This document shows positions 53,158-61,869 of a DNA stretch of 64,000 nucleotides, in pieces. The notes under the pieces are model-generated. The model had not been told where the DNA came from. It ran no database searches and saw nothing but the letters and a program-made list of their open reading frames with translations. This DNA is from Arthrobacter sp. B3I9 (GTDB taxonomy: Bacteria; Actinomycetota; Actinomycetes; Actinomycetales; Micrococcaceae): NCBI RefSeq assembly GCF_030816935.1, contig NZ_JAUSYO010000001.1, positions 2,294,001 through 2,358,000 on the forward strand, written 5' to 3'. Position 1 is the stretch's first letter, and the number at the start of each line of letters is the position of its first letter. Both the position numbers and the translations under genes were made by a program.

Positions 53158-55830
53158 GTGTCGAACCAGAACCTGCGCCGCGATGAGGCTGCCACCCGTT
53201 CAGCCCTGATCAGCACGCACCGCTACGACGTCACCCTCGACGTCAGGCATGCTGCCGATCCGGATGTAGCAGGCTACCCGAGCCGCAGCGTGCTCACCTT
53301 CTCCGCCACGGAACCGGGTGCCTCGACCTTCCTGGATTTCATCAGCGGCGACGTGCAGAGCGTTGTCCTGAACGGCGAGGAACTTCCGGTTCCCGAGATC
53401 GCGGACGGCGCCCGGATCCGGCTGGACAACCTGCAGGCCGAAAACGAGGTCACCGTCATCGGCACGGCGCTGTACAGCACCTCGGGCGAGGGCATGCACC
53501 GCTTCTTCGACCCCGCCGACGGGCAGTGCTACCTGTACACCCAGTACGAGCCGGCCGACGCCCGCCGCGTCTTCGCGAACTTCGAACAGCCCGACCTCAA
53601 GGCCGAATTCACGTTCCATGTGGTGGCGCCCTCGGATTGGCAGGTGGCCTCGAACGGCAGCGAAACCGCGCGGACCCGGCTGGCCGGCGAGCCGGCCGGG
53701 AGCCGCTGGGACTTCGCCTCGACCAAACCGATGTCCACGTATATCACCACCGTGCTGGCCGGCCCTTACTTCAAGGCGGATGACGTCTGGTACGGGACTG
53801 TAGGCGGGGCTGTCGGCGACGGGGCCGCGGGCGGGGCTGCCGGCGACGGGACTGTGCTGGAGGTGCCGCTGACGCTGTACTGCCGCGCGTCGATGGCCGC
53901 CTCCTTCGACGCCCCCGCGCTCTTCGCCCTGACAAAAAACGGCCTCGATTTCTTCAATGGCCTCTTCGACTTCCCGTACCCCTGGGGCAAGTACGACCAG
54001 GCCTTTGTGCCGGAGTACAACCTCGGCGCGATGGAAAACCCCGGGCTCGTGACCTTCACGGAAAGCTACGTCTTCACCTCGCGGGCCGCCGATTCGCAGT
54101 ACCAGGGCCGCGCCAACACCCTGCTGCACGAGATGGCGCACATGTGGTTCGGCGACCTGGTGACCATGCAGTGGTGGGACGACCTGTGGCTCAAGGAGTC
54201 CTTCGCGGACTACATGGGCACCCTCGGCGTGGACCGGACGACGGACTGGACCACGGCATGGGTGAACTTCGCCAACAACCGCAAGGCATGGGCCTACGTG
54301 CAGGACCAGCTGCCCACAACCCACCCGATCGTCGCCGACATCCCGGACCTTGAGGCCGCCAAGCAGAACTTCGACGGGATCACCTACGCCAAGGGCGCAT
54401 CCGTGCTCAAGCAGCTCGTCGCCTACGTGGGGTTCGAGGCCTTCGTCGCCGGTTCCCGCCGGTACTTCAAAGACCACGCCTACGGCAACACCACCCTCTC
54501 CGACCTGCTGGCCGCGCTGGGAGCCGCCTCCGGCCGGAACCTCGGGGAATGGGCCCGGCAATGGCTGCAGACCTCGGGGATCTCGACCCTCAGCAGCGAG
54601 ATCGACGAACACGACGGCGTCCTGTCCGCCGTGACCCTCGCCCAGGACGCCCGCGATCCCATCACCGGCAAACAGGAGCCGCGGCCGCACCGCCTGCGGG
54701 TCGGCTTCTACGACTTCGACGACGCCGGCGCCCTGGTCCGCCACGACAGCGTGGAGACCGACATCAGTGGCCCGCGCACCGCCGTGGCCGGGCTGGCGGG
54801 CAAACCGCGGCCGGCCCTGCTGCTGGTGAACGACGAGGATCTCAGCTACGCCAAGGTACGCCTGGACGCACGCTCCGAAGGCACCGTCCGGAGCTCCCTG
54901 GACCGGCTCAGCGACCCGATGGCCCGGGCGCTGTGCTGGACGGCCCTGTGGGATTCCGCCCGCGACGCGGTCACGCCGGCTTCCCTGTACATCGACGCCG
55001 TGACGGCCTTCGGGCCCTCGGAAACAGGCATCGGCGTGCTGCTGAACGTGCTGGGCAACGCCTCCACCGCGATCGAACGCTACGTGCCGAGGGCGCAGCG
55101 GGATGCCCTGCGCTCGGGGTTCCTCACCGTGGCCGCCTCCCAGCTGCTAGGCGCCGAACCCGGCTCCGACCAGCAGCTGGCCTGGGCCCGCACCGTCGCG
55201 TCGACAAGCCGTTACGACGCCGGCCGGCTGGACCTGGTCCGCGGCGTGCTGGACGGCAGCACCGTCATCGAAGGGCTGGCCGTCGACGCCGAACTCCGCT
55301 GGAACTTCTGGCATGCCCTGGCCGCGCACGGCCAGGCAACCCCCGAGGAGCTCGACGCCGAGCTTGTCCGGGACAACACCGCCGCCGGCAAGTCCGGCCA
55401 CGCCACCGCCATGGCGGCGCGCCCCGACCCGGCCGTCAAGGAAGCGGCCTGGAACGCCGCGGTGCACGGGACCTCGCTGTCCAACCAGCTGCTGAGCGCA
55501 ACCATTGCCGGCTTCAACACCGGCCCGGCAGCCCTGCTCGGCGGCTTCATCGACCGGTACTTTGAGTGCCTCGCGCCGGTGTGGTCCGGGCGGAGCATCG
55601 AGATCGCCAGCAGGATCGTCCGCGGCCTCTACCCGTCAGCCCAGGACCTGGACGGCTCCGGCGGGACCCCGGAAACCCACGCGGTGATTGTCCGGACGGA
55701 CAACTGGCTGGCCGCGAACGGGGACGCGCCCCACGCGCTCCGGCGCATCATCATAGAACAGCGCAGCCACCTGCTGCGTGCCCTCACGGCCCAGGCCCTG
55801 GCCATCGATTGCTCCGTAACGGCCCTTTAG
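53158..55830 (+). CDS. pepN: Aminopeptidase N (M1 family)
   Basis: This is a large zinc aminopeptidase, 890 residues, that trims peptides from the N-terminus. The exopeptidase motif GAMENPGLVTF, zinc site HEMAHMWFGDLVTMQWWDDLWLKESFADYMG (HExxH...E) and downstream Tyr region are complete. The ERAP1-like C-terminal domain follows from about residue 540. A Gly/Ala/Asp-rich insert (YGTVGGAVGDGAAGGAAGDGTV, about residues 215-236) contains two 9-residue tandem copies encoded by a 27-bp repeat. The GTG start is 4 nt after YeiH. The last codons lie inside a terminator stem. Confidence 0.95.
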   Translation: MSNQNLRRDEAATRSALISTHRYDVTLDVRHAADPDVAGYPSRSVLTFSATEPGASTFLDFISGDVQSVVLNGEELPVPEIADGARIRLDNLQAENEVTVIGTALYSTSGEGMHRFFDPADGQCYLYTQYEPADARRVFANFEQPDLKAEFTFHVVAPSDWQVASNGSETARTRLAGEPAGSRWDFASTKPMSTYITTVLAGPYFKADDVWYGTVGGAVGDGAAGGAAGDGTVLEVPLTLYCRASMAASFDAPALFALTKNGLDFFNGLFDFPYPWGKYDQAFVPEYNLGAMENPGLVTFTESYVFTSRAADSQYQGRANTLLHEMAHMWFGDLVTMQWWDDLWLKESFADYMGTLGVDRTTDWTTAWVNFANNRKAWAYVQDQLPTTHPIVADIPDLEAAKQNFDGITYAKGASVLKQLVAYVGFEAFVAGSRRYFKDHAYGNTTLSDLLAALGAASGRNLGEWARQWLQTSGISTLSSEIDEHDGVLSAVTLAQDARDPITGKQEPRPHRLRVGFYDFDDAGALVRHDSVETDISGPRTAVAGLAGKPRPALLLVNDEDLSYAKVRLDARSEGTVRSSLDRLSDPMARALCWTALWDSARDAVTPASLYIDAVTAFGPSETGIGVLLNVLGNASTAIERYVPRAQRDALRSGFLTVAASQLLGAEPGSDQQLAWARTVASTSRYDAGRLDLVRGVLDGSTVIEGLAVDAELRWNFWHALAAHGQATPEELDAELVRDNTAAGKSGHATAMAARPDPAVKEAAWNAAVHGTSLSNQLLSATIAGFNTGPAALLGGFIDRYFECLAPVWSGRSIEIASRIVRGLYPSAQDLDGSGGTPETHAVIVRTDNWLAANGDAPHALRRIIIEQRSHLLRALTAQALAIDCSVTAL

Positions 55831-55861
55831 GCGGCCCATAACGGCCGTTACGGAGCAGTCG
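55806..55861. terminator. Terminator hairpin overlapping the end of pepN
   Basis: A 19-bp inverted repeat (55806-55824 with 55843-55861, one G-T pair) has an 18-nt loop containing the pepN stop codon. It lies between convergent pepN and lplA. The left arm is coding sequence. Confidence 0.7.
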
Positions 55862-55877
55862 TTGAGTCGTTGGAGGG

Positions 55878-56984
55878 TCAGGGCACCCGGTGCAGCCACT
55901 CCGCGGTGCCGAACTTCTCGTCCACCCTGCGGCGGGCGGCGTCGAGCTCTGCGTCGGTGAGTTTCGACGGCGTCGCGGCGTAGCGTTCGGTGAAGACCTC
56001 CATCATCGCCGCAACGATCTCGCCGCGAGCCAGGCCGGTCTGCCGGCGCAGCGGGTCCACCCGTTTCTTGGCGCTCGTGGTGCCCTTGTCCGAGAGCTTC
56101 TCCTTGCCGACCCGCAGCACCTGGACCATCTTGTCGGCGTCGATGTCGTAGCTCATCGTGACGTGGTGGAGCATGCCGCCGTTGGACAGCCGCTTCTGCG
56201 CCGCGCCGCCGATCTTGCCCTGGTCCGTGGCGATGTCGTTCAGGGGGACGTAGAAGGCACTGATGCCCAGTTTCTTGAGGGCCGCCATCACCCAGGCGTC
56301 CAGGAAAGCGTACGAGTCGGCGAAGCTGATGCCGTCCACGAGCGTCTGCGGGAGGTACAGCGAATAGGTGATGCAGTTGCCGGCCTCCATGAACATCGCT
56401 CCGCCGCCGCTGATCCGGCGGACCACGCTGATGCCGTGCCGGGCGACGCCGGCGGGATCGAGTTCGTTGCGGACCGACTGGAAGCTGCCGATCACCACGG
56501 ACGGTTCCTCCCAGTCCCAGAAACGCAGCGTGGGGTTCCGGCGGCCCGCGCCGACCTCTTCGGTGAGGACCTCGTCCAGGGCGACGTTCAGGTGGGTAGG
56601 CAGCACCGACGGGGCGATGATGTTCCAGTGGTGGTCCGCCCAGCCGGTGGCCCGGGCGAGGGCGCGGCGGACAGTAACGGCCACCGCTCCTGCTGAAAAG
56701 CCGAACAGCACGGCGTCCGGCGGCAGGGCGGCCTCCACGGCGTCGGAGATGTCCGCGGCGGTGGCGTCCACGGAAAGGCCGGTCAGGGCCCGGTTGATCT
56801 CGAGCAGCGCCTCATCGGGTTCCAGGAAGAAGTCACCGCTGAGCGAGACGTTGGCAAGGGCCCCGTCGACGACGTCGAAGTCCGCCACCACGAGCTTGCC
56901 GCCCGGCACCTTGTACTCCCCGTGGTGACGGGCGCCGCCGTCGTCAGCGTTGCCGGGACCGGGAGCCAAAGGAAGGGTTGTCAT
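55878..56984 (-). CDS. Lipoate--protein ligase family protein
   Basis: This 368-residue ligase attaches lipoate (or octanoate) to carrier domains. An accessory domain lies first (residues about 25-125; HGEYKVPGGKLVVADFDVVDGAL). The biotin/lipoate-ligase catalytic fold follows, with VVRRISGGGAMFMEAGNCITYSLYLP and DIATDQGKIGGAAQKR carrying the conserved Lys. The domain order is permuted relative to E. coli LplA. ATG 56984 has no strong ribosome site; CAGGAT lies 7 nt upstream. No second ligase gene is nearby. Confidence 0.9.
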   Translation of the reverse strand: MTTLPLAPGPGNADDGGARHHGEYKVPGGKLVVADFDVVDGALANVSLSGDFFLEPDEALLEINRALTGLSVDATAADISDAVEAALPPDAVLFGFSAGAVAVTVRRALARATGWADHHWNIIAPSVLPTHLNVALDEVLTEEVGAGRRNPTLRFWDWEEPSVVIGSFQSVRNELDPAGVARHGISVVRRISGGGAMFMEAGNCITYSLYLPQTLVDGISFADSYAFLDAWVMAALKKLGISAFYVPLNDIATDQGKIGGAAQKRLSNGGMLHHVTMSYDIDADKMVQVLRVGKEKLSDKGTTSAKKRVDPLRRQTGLARGEIVAAMMEVFTERYAATPSKLTDAELDAARRRVDEKFGTAEWLHRVP

Positions 56985-57028
56985 GTCCCCAATCCTGCCA
57001 TGCCGTGCGCCGCCACCGCGGAGACGCA

Positions 57029-57060
57029 AAAAGCCCGCACCGTAAACGGTGCGGGCTTTT
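57029..57060 (-). terminator. rpmE2 terminator
   Basis: A 14-bp stem AAAAGCCCGCACCG with its complement and a TAAA-type loop is followed on the minus strand by TTTTT, 25 nt after the rpmE2 stop. Confidence 0.85.
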
Positions 57061-57085
57061 CCGGAAGACCTTGGGGGCGAAGTTG

Positions 57086-57343
57086 TTACTTCTTGCCGCC
57101 GAAGCCCTTGAAGCGAGCGTTGAAGCGCTCGACGCGGCCGGCAGAGTCCATGATGCGCTGCTTGCCCGTGTAGAACGGGTGGGACTCAGAAGAGATTTCG
57201 ACGTCGATGACCGGGTAGGTGTTTCCGTCTTCCCACTCGATGGTCTTCTTGGAAGACACGGTGGAGCGGGTCAGGAACTTGGTGCCGGAAGCCAGGTCGT
57301 TGAAAACAACAGCTTCGTACTTCGGGTGGGTTTCAGACTTCAT
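57086..57343 (-). CDS. rpmE2: 50S ribosomal protein L31 type B
   Basis: L31 bridges the large and small ribosomal subunits. This 85-residue protein starts [33 protein letters not shown] and ends [16 protein letters not shown]. The zinc-binding CXXC of type A L31 is absent, so it is the zinc-independent B type, often controlled by Zur. I did not find a convincing Zur box upstream. ATG 57343 has AAAGG upstream and a terminator follows. Confidence 0.96.
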   Translation of the reverse strand: MKSETHPKYEAVVFNDLASGTKFLTRSTVSSKKTIEWEDGNTYPVIDVEISSESHPFYTGKQRIMDSAGRVERFNARFKGFGGKK

Positions 57344-57480
57344 AATTGGACCTTTGTTCGCACAACTGGATTTTGCCAGTTGCCAGGTATGAGTGGGATG
57401 GCTGGTTGGCACCTGCGGGCGCAGCACAGCCAGCTACCAATTGTAGCGGAAAACCATCCGGTGGACGAACAGCGCACCCC

Positions 57481-58290
57481 TCAGTCGCGGGGCCGGAGCT
57501 CCCAGAAGGCGACGGCGGACGCCGCGGCGACGTTGAGCGAGTCGACGCCGGCGCGCATCGGGATCTTCACGGCGAGGTCGACGGCGGCAAGGGTCCCCGC
57601 GCTCATGCCGGCACCCTCGGTGCCGAGCACAAGCGCCAGCCGTTCGGGGTTCCGGGCGGCGAGTTCGTCCAGTGAGACGGCGTCGTCGGTCAACTCCATC
57701 GCCGCCACCGTGAAGCCCAGGTCCTGCAGCATCGCCAGATCCCCCGGCCAGTCCTCCAGCCGGGCCCAGGGCACCTGGAACACCGTCCCCATGCTGACCC
57801 GGACACTTCGCCGGTACAACGGGTCACCGCAGCGCGGCGAGACGAGCACCGCGTCCACCCCCAGCGCGGCGGCGGAGCGGAAGATCGCGCCGACGTTGGT
57901 GTGGTCCACGATGTCCTCCAGCACCGCCACCCTGCGGGCACCGGCCAGCAGCTCGGGCAGCGGGACCGGGGCCGGCCGGTGCATGGCCGCCATGGCGCCG
58001 CGGTGCAGGTGGAAGCCGGTGATCTCCTCGAGGAGCCCGGCTGAACCGATGTAGGCGGGCACGTCCGGGTACTGCGCGAAGACGTCGGCCAGATCCTGGA
58101 CCCATTTCTCGGCGAGGAAGAAGGAACGCGGCCGGTGGCCCGCGGCGAGTGCCCGGCGCAGCACGCGGGACGACTCGGCGATATACATGCCTTCGGCGGG
58201 TTCGCGGAGCTTCCGCAGGTGGACGTCGGTCAGCTGGGTGTAGTCGGAGACGCGCGGGTCGTCAGCTGAATCGAGGTGGTGGAAGGTCAT
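57481..58290 (-). CDS. SPOUT/TrmH-family RNA 2'-O-methyltransferase
   Basis: This 269-residue RNA methyltransferase has an N-terminal substrate-binding part (ADDPRVSDYTQLTDVHLRKLREPAEGMYIAESSRVLRRAL). The trefoil-knot SPOUT domain follows with RRVAVLEDIVDHTNVGAIFRSAA, LALVLGTEGAGMS and VKIPMRAGVDSLNVAAASAVA. Its target (23S rRNA or tRNA) cannot be told. The TSUP gene ends 4 nt before the start and is co-directional. ATG 58290 is preceded by no clear ribosome site. Confidence 0.93.
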   Translation of the reverse strand: MTFHHLDSADDPRVSDYTQLTDVHLRKLREPAEGMYIAESSRVLRRALAAGHRPRSFFLAEKWVQDLADVFAQYPDVPAYIGSAGLLEEITGFHLHRGAMAAMHRPAPVPLPELLAGARRVAVLEDIVDHTNVGAIFRSAAALGVDAVLVSPRCGDPLYRRSVRVSMGTVFQVPWARLEDWPGDLAMLQDLGFTVAAMELTDDAVSLDELAARNPERLALVLGTEGAGMSAGTLAAVDLAVKIPMRAGVDSLNVAAASAVAFWELRPRD

Positions 58291-58294
58291 CGGG

Positions 58295-59080
58295 TCATTT
58301 CAGAAGGTTGGCGATCATGAAGCCGAGGGCAACCAGCCCCAGGGTGAAGATGACGCCGCGCAGCACCGTCGGGGACAGCCTGCGGCCGACCTTGGAGCCG
58401 ATCACGCCTCCGATCAGCGAGCTGGCGGCGATCAGCCCGACCACGGGCCAGTCGATCCGGCCGAAGGCGAAGAGCACGTAGGAGGTAGCGGCGACGAGGT
58501 TCACGGCCAGGGACAGGATGTTCTTCATGGCGTTGGCGTTCTGGATGGTCCCGGACATGAAGACGCCGAGGATGCCGACCAGGAGAATGCCCTGGGCCGC
58601 GACAAAGTAGCCGCCGTAGACGCCGGCCAGATACACCAGGAGGATCAGGAGGAAGCTGTGGCCGCGGTCCCGGAGCGCGTGTTCGGGGTTCTCTTCACGG
58701 TTCCGGACCCACTGCTGGAGCTTGGGCTGGAAGACCACCATCAGCAGGGCCAGCACGATCAGCACGGGGGCGGCGTAGTGGAAGACCATTTCCGGCAGGT
58801 GCAGCAGCAGGAACGCGCCGGTGATTCCGCCCAGCAGCGAGGCGGGCAGGAGCCGGAGCAGCTGCCTGCCGCGGCCTTCCAGTTCCTTGCGGTAACCCCA
58901 TGCTCCGGCGGCGCCTCCTGCCACGAGGCCCATCGCGTTGCTGATGGATGCCGTCACGGGCACGTAGCCGAGGGCGATCAGCACCGGGAAGGTGACGAGG
59001 GTGCCCGAACCGACGACGCTGTTGATGGTGCCCGCCCAGAGCCCGGCGATAAAGATGAAAACGCTATTGAGGAACTCCAC
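58295..59080 (-). CDS. TSUP/TauE-family membrane permease
   Basis: This 261-residue membrane protein has about eight hydrophobic segments. TSUP landmarks include FIAGLWAGTINSVVGSGTLVTFPVLIALGYVPVTASISNAMGLVAGG. A mirrored second half contains VAAQGILLVGILGVFMSGTIQNANAMKNILSLAVNLVAA. Family members move sulfite, sulfoacetate or other organic anions. GTG 59080 lies 16 nt from the ABC gene stop. It is probably co-transcribed with the ABC ATPase and TrmH genes. Confidence 0.9.
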   Translation of the reverse strand: MEFLNSVFIFIAGLWAGTINSVVGSGTLVTFPVLIALGYVPVTASISNAMGLVAGGAAGAWGYRKELEGRGRQLLRLLPASLLGGITGAFLLLHLPEMVFHYAAPVLIVLALLMVVFQPKLQQWVRNREENPEHALRDRGHSFLLILLVYLAGVYGGYFVAAQGILLVGILGVFMSGTIQNANAMKNILSLAVNLVAATSYVLFAFGRIDWPVVGLIAASSLIGGVIGSKVGRRLSPTVLRGVIFTLGLVALGFMIANLLK

Positions 59081-59096
59081 GCGCTGTCAGCGCCTG

Positions 59097-59882
59097 TCAG
59101 CGGCGGGCGGTGGCGGTGTAACGGCCCGCGGCGACGCTGACGTCCAGCGGCAGCCCGAAGGTCTCACTCAGGTTCTCCGAGGTGAGGATCTCAGCCACCG
59201 GGCCCTGGGCGACCACGCCGCCGTCGCGCATCAGCATGGCGTGCGTGAATCCCGGCGGGACCTCTTCAAGGTGATGGGTGACCAGGACGATGGCCGGGGC
59301 GGCCTCGTCGCGGGCGAGCTGGCTCAGCCGGTATACGAGGTCCTCGCGGCCGCCCAGATCAAGTCCGGCGCCGGGCTCGTCCAGGAGAAGCAGCTCGGGG
59401 TCCGTCATGAGGGCCCGGGCGATCTGCACCCGCTTCCGCTCCCCCTCGGACAGCGACGCGAAGGAACGGTTGAGCAGCGGGCCCATGCCCCAGTCATTCA
59501 GCAGGCCGAAGGCGCGGCGCTCGTCGTCCTTCTCGTAGCCCTCCCGCCACCGGCCGGTGACGCCGTAGGCGGCGGTCACGACGACGTTGAGGACCTTTTC
59601 GTGCTCCGGGATCTGGTTGGCCAGGGCGGCCGAGGACAGGCCGATCCGGGGCCGCAGCTCAAAGACGTCGACGGCGCCGAGGATTTCCTCGAGGATGCCG
59701 GCCATGCCGCTGGTGGGATGCATCCGTGCCGCGGCGATCTGCAGCAGTGTGGTCTTGCCGGCGCCGTTGGGGCCCAGGATCACCCAACGCTCACCTTCCT
59801 TGACCTGCCAGTCCACCTTGTCCAGGAGCGTCTTCGCCCCGCGTACAACGCTGACGGCGGCCATTTCAAGAACATCACTCAT
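59097..59882 (-). CDS. ABC transporter ATP-binding protein (YlmA-like)
   Basis: This single nucleotide-binding domain of 261 residues has Walker A LGPNGAGKTTLLQIA, signature SLSEGERKRVQIARAL and Walker B LLLLDEPGAGLD with switch His in VTHHLEEVPPG. No permease gene is adjacent, so the transported substrate is unknown; it may serve as a soluble ATPase. I chose ATG 59882 because TAGTGT lies 8 nt upstream; GTG 59894 is an alternative. TSUP and TrmH follow on the same strand. Confidence 0.92.
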   Translation of the reverse strand: MSDVLEMAAVSVVRGAKTLLDKVDWQVKEGERWVILGPNGAGKTTLLQIAAARMHPTSGMAGILEEILGAVDVFELRPRIGLSSAALANQIPEHEKVLNVVVTAAYGVTGRWREGYEKDDERRAFGLLNDWGMGPLLNRSFASLSEGERKRVQIARALMTDPELLLLDEPGAGLDLGGREDLVYRLSQLARDEAAPAIVLVTHHLEEVPPGFTHAMLMRDGGVVAQGPVAEILTSENLSETFGLPLDVSVAAGRYTATARR

Positions 59883-59969
59883 AGGAGTAGACACTAGGAC
59901 AAAACGCCGGCCTACTGATAACCGGGCCGGGGCGCCAGGGCCGGGTCAGTGCGGGACGTCACAACGGCA

Positions 59970-60060
59970 GTGTCGCCCGGATGGGGCCAGGATGTCGCCG
60001 GGATGCCGCCGGGGCAACGCCGCCGGGATGTCGGCGGGATGCCGCCCCGGCGTTCCGGTG
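59970..60060 (+). repeat. GC-rich degenerate GATGTCGCCGGGATGCCGCC-like repeats
   Basis: The motif GGGATG(T/C)CGCCGG recurs about four times in roughly 90 bp upstream of serB. It looks like low-complexity slippage sequence and has no known role. Confidence 0.5.
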
Positions 60061-60078
60061 TCGCCGGGGCGAAACGAA

Positions 60079-60108
60079 TTCGGGCGCGGCACGGGCGCTG
60101 GCTAGGAT
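60079..60108 (+). promoter_or_regulatory. serB promoter, leaderless type
   Basis: TTCGGG (60079-60084), an 18-nt spacer and TAGGAT (60103-60108) precede ATG 60116 by 7 nt. Confidence 0.55.
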
Positions 60109-60115
60109 TGCAGCC

Positions 60116-61006
60116 ATGAGTTCGAACGTGACCGCGGTCAGCTACGGCCCCACATTGACCCTTCCCGACATGCAGCGGCTCCGGGGAGTCCTCACTGCAG
60201 CGGGTGCGAACGTGCTGGCGGAAAACCGCACAGGTGACTCCCGTTTCGAGGTGTACACGGCCGATTGCGGGCTGGAGTCCGGGGCCGCCGCGGAGGTGAC
60301 GGAGCTTCGGCAGGCGTCCGCCGGCGCCGTCGAGGGCGTGGACACGGCGATCGTGCCGGCGTCGCTCCGCGAAGCCCGGCGGAAGTTCCTGATCATGGAC
60401 GTGGATTCCACCCTGATCCAGCAGGAGGTCATTGAGCTCCTGGCCGCCTACGCCGGCAAACGCGAGGAAGTCACGGCCGTGACGGAAGCGGCCATGCGCG
60501 GCGAACTGGACTTTGCCCAGAGCCTGCACGCCCGGGTGGCGGTGCTCGCCGGACTCAAAGCGGATGTGGTCGATGCCGTCCGCGGAGAGGTGAAGCTCAG
60601 CGACGGCGCCGCCGAACTGGTGGCGGCGTTCAAGGCGGCAGGCCATGTGGTCGCCGTCGTCTCCGGTGGGTTCAACCAGATCCTCCAGCCGATTGCGGAG
60701 GGCCTGGGGCTGGACTACTGGATCGCCAACGAACTGGAAATTGTGGACGGCGCGCTGACCGGAAAGGTCCTTGGCGACGTCATCGACCGTGCCGCAAAGG
60801 AGAAGTACCTGCGCGAGTGGGCGGCCGCGGAAGGCATCCCGATGGAGCACACCATCGCAGTGGGAGACGGCGCCAACGACCTGGACATGCTCGGGGCCGC
60901 GGGAATCGGCGTGGCCTTCAACGCGAAGCCCGCCGTCAGGGCCGCGGCGGACGCCGTCGTAAGCATGCCCTATCTCGACGCGGTGCGGCACATCGCCGGG
61001 GTCTGA
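60116..61006 (+). CDS. serB: Phosphoserine phosphatase SerB
   Basis: SerB dephosphorylates phosphoserine in the last step of serine biosynthesis. The 296-residue HAD-family enzyme has an N-terminal regulatory (ACT-like) part of about 90 residues and a core with MDVDSTLIQQEVIELLA (nucleophile Asp), VVSGGFNQILQPIAEGLGLDY and VGDGANDLDMLGAAGIGVAFNAKP. All HAD motifs are intact. TAGGAT at 7 nt indicates a leaderless transcript. A 22-bp palindromic hairpin follows the stop. Confidence 0.95.
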   Translation: MSSNVTAVSYGPTLTLPDMQRLRGVLTAAGANVLAENRTGDSRFEVYTADCGLESGAAAEVTELRQASAGAVEGVDTAIVPASLREARRKFLIMDVDSTLIQQEVIELLAAYAGKREEVTAVTEAAMRGELDFAQSLHARVAVLAGLKADVVDAVRGEVKLSDGAAELVAAFKAAGHVVAVVSGGFNQILQPIAEGLGLDYWIANELEIVDGALTGKVLGDVIDRAAKEKYLREWAAAEGIPMEHTIAVGDGANDLDMLGAAGIGVAFNAKPAVRAAADAVVSMPYLDAVRHIAGV

Positions 61007-61051
61007 CAGGGCCTGCCGCCTGCCGGCCGGCGCCCGATGGCACCGCAAACA

Positions 61052-61104
61052 AGTGGGCACTTGACGGCAGTGTTGTTCAAACACACTGCCGTCAAGTGCC
61101 CACT
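61052..61104. terminator. Perfect 22-bp hairpin between convergent genes
   Basis: Positions 61052-61073 pair perfectly with 61083-61104 around a 9-nt loop. There is no T-run. It lies between convergent serB and the following SDR gene. A bidirectional terminator or a repetitive extragenic palindrome would both fit. Confidence 0.65.
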
Positions 61105-61113
61105 CGGCGGTCG

Positions 61114-61869
61114 CTAGTTGCTGCCGCCCTTGCCGAAGTAGTCGGCGCCGCCGACGTACTCGGTGTGGCCCGTCTCGACGTCGGCCGTTGCCATCTTGGC
61201 GACCTCGGCGGCGAACTCGGAGACCGAGTACAGCCTGCCGGCCTCGGCGCGGCGGGCCTCGATGGCACCTGGGCTGGAGCGGTTCAGCATGGTGGCCGTG
61301 ACGGTGCCTTCGATCATGTCACCGGATACGACGACGAGGCTGATGCCCTTGTCGGCGAGGCTGGGGATGAGTTCGCGGAGGGCTTCCTCGCCGGCGCGCT
61401 TGCTGCGGGCCACCGGCTCGTACTCCGGCATGGTGGGCACCGTGTCGATGAAGTGCGCCTGGTGGCTGGTCACAAAGACCACCCGTGAGCCCTCCGGCAT
61501 GAGCGGCACGGCGGCGTTGAGCATGTTCACTTGCGCGTCGCGGTTGAGCTTGAGGGCGTAGTCCTCTTCCATGCCCGTCTCCATGCCGCCGGACGCGTTG
61601 AGGACCAGGACATCGAGCGAGCCGAAGTTCTCCATTGCCGCGCTGGCCAGGCTCTGCACGCCTTCCTGCGTCGTCAGGTCAGCGCCTACGGCCGCTGCCC
61701 GGCCGCCTGCCGCCTCGATCTCCGCGACCACTTTATTGGCGCGGGGCGCCTTCTGCCGGTAGTTGACCACCACGCTGGCGCCCTCGGCAGCAAGGTACTT
61801 GGCGACGTCTGCGCCAATTCCCCGCGATGAACCGGTCACAATTGCGGTCTTGTTGTCCAGCAGTCCCAT
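61114..61869 (-). CDS. SDR family protein lacking the catalytic Tyr
   Basis: This 251-residue protein has an intact Rossmann NAD(P) site (AIVTGSSRGIGADVAKYL) and a VLNASGG loop. In the Ser...Tyr-x3-Lys region it has VTSHQAH and then PVARSKRAGEE; four residues before the Lys is Val, not Tyr. Several actinobacterial relatives share an EYEPVARSKRAGE pattern, so this is a family feature, not a mutation here. It may bind a nucleotide without normal reductase activity. I chose ATG 61869 because AAGGAG lies upstream. Confidence 0.9.
   Translation of the reverse strand: MGLLDNKTAIVTGSSRGIGADVAKYLAAEGASVVVNYRQKAPRANKVVAEIEAAGGRAAAVGADLTTQEGVQSLASAAMENFGSLDVLVLNASGGMETGMEEDYALKLNRDAQVNMLNAAVPLMPEGSRVVFVTSHQAHFIDTVPTMPEYEPVARSKRAGEEALRELIPSLADKGISLVVVSGDMIEGTVTATMLNRSSPGAIEARRAEAGRLYSVSEFAAEVAKMATADVETGHTEYVGGADYFGKGGSN

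Noticed and set aside
53200..54744. 514-codon minus-strand ORF opposite pepN.
   Set aside because: Antisense shadow; the pepN frame carries all catalytic motifs.
57344..57480. Zur box before rpmE2.
   Set aside because: No TGAAAA-type palindrome was found in the gap, although type-B L31 genes are often Zur-controlled.
59970..60060. CRISPR-like or iteron array upstream of serB.
   Set aside because: Copies are short, degenerate and unequally spaced; low-complexity GC sequence explains them.
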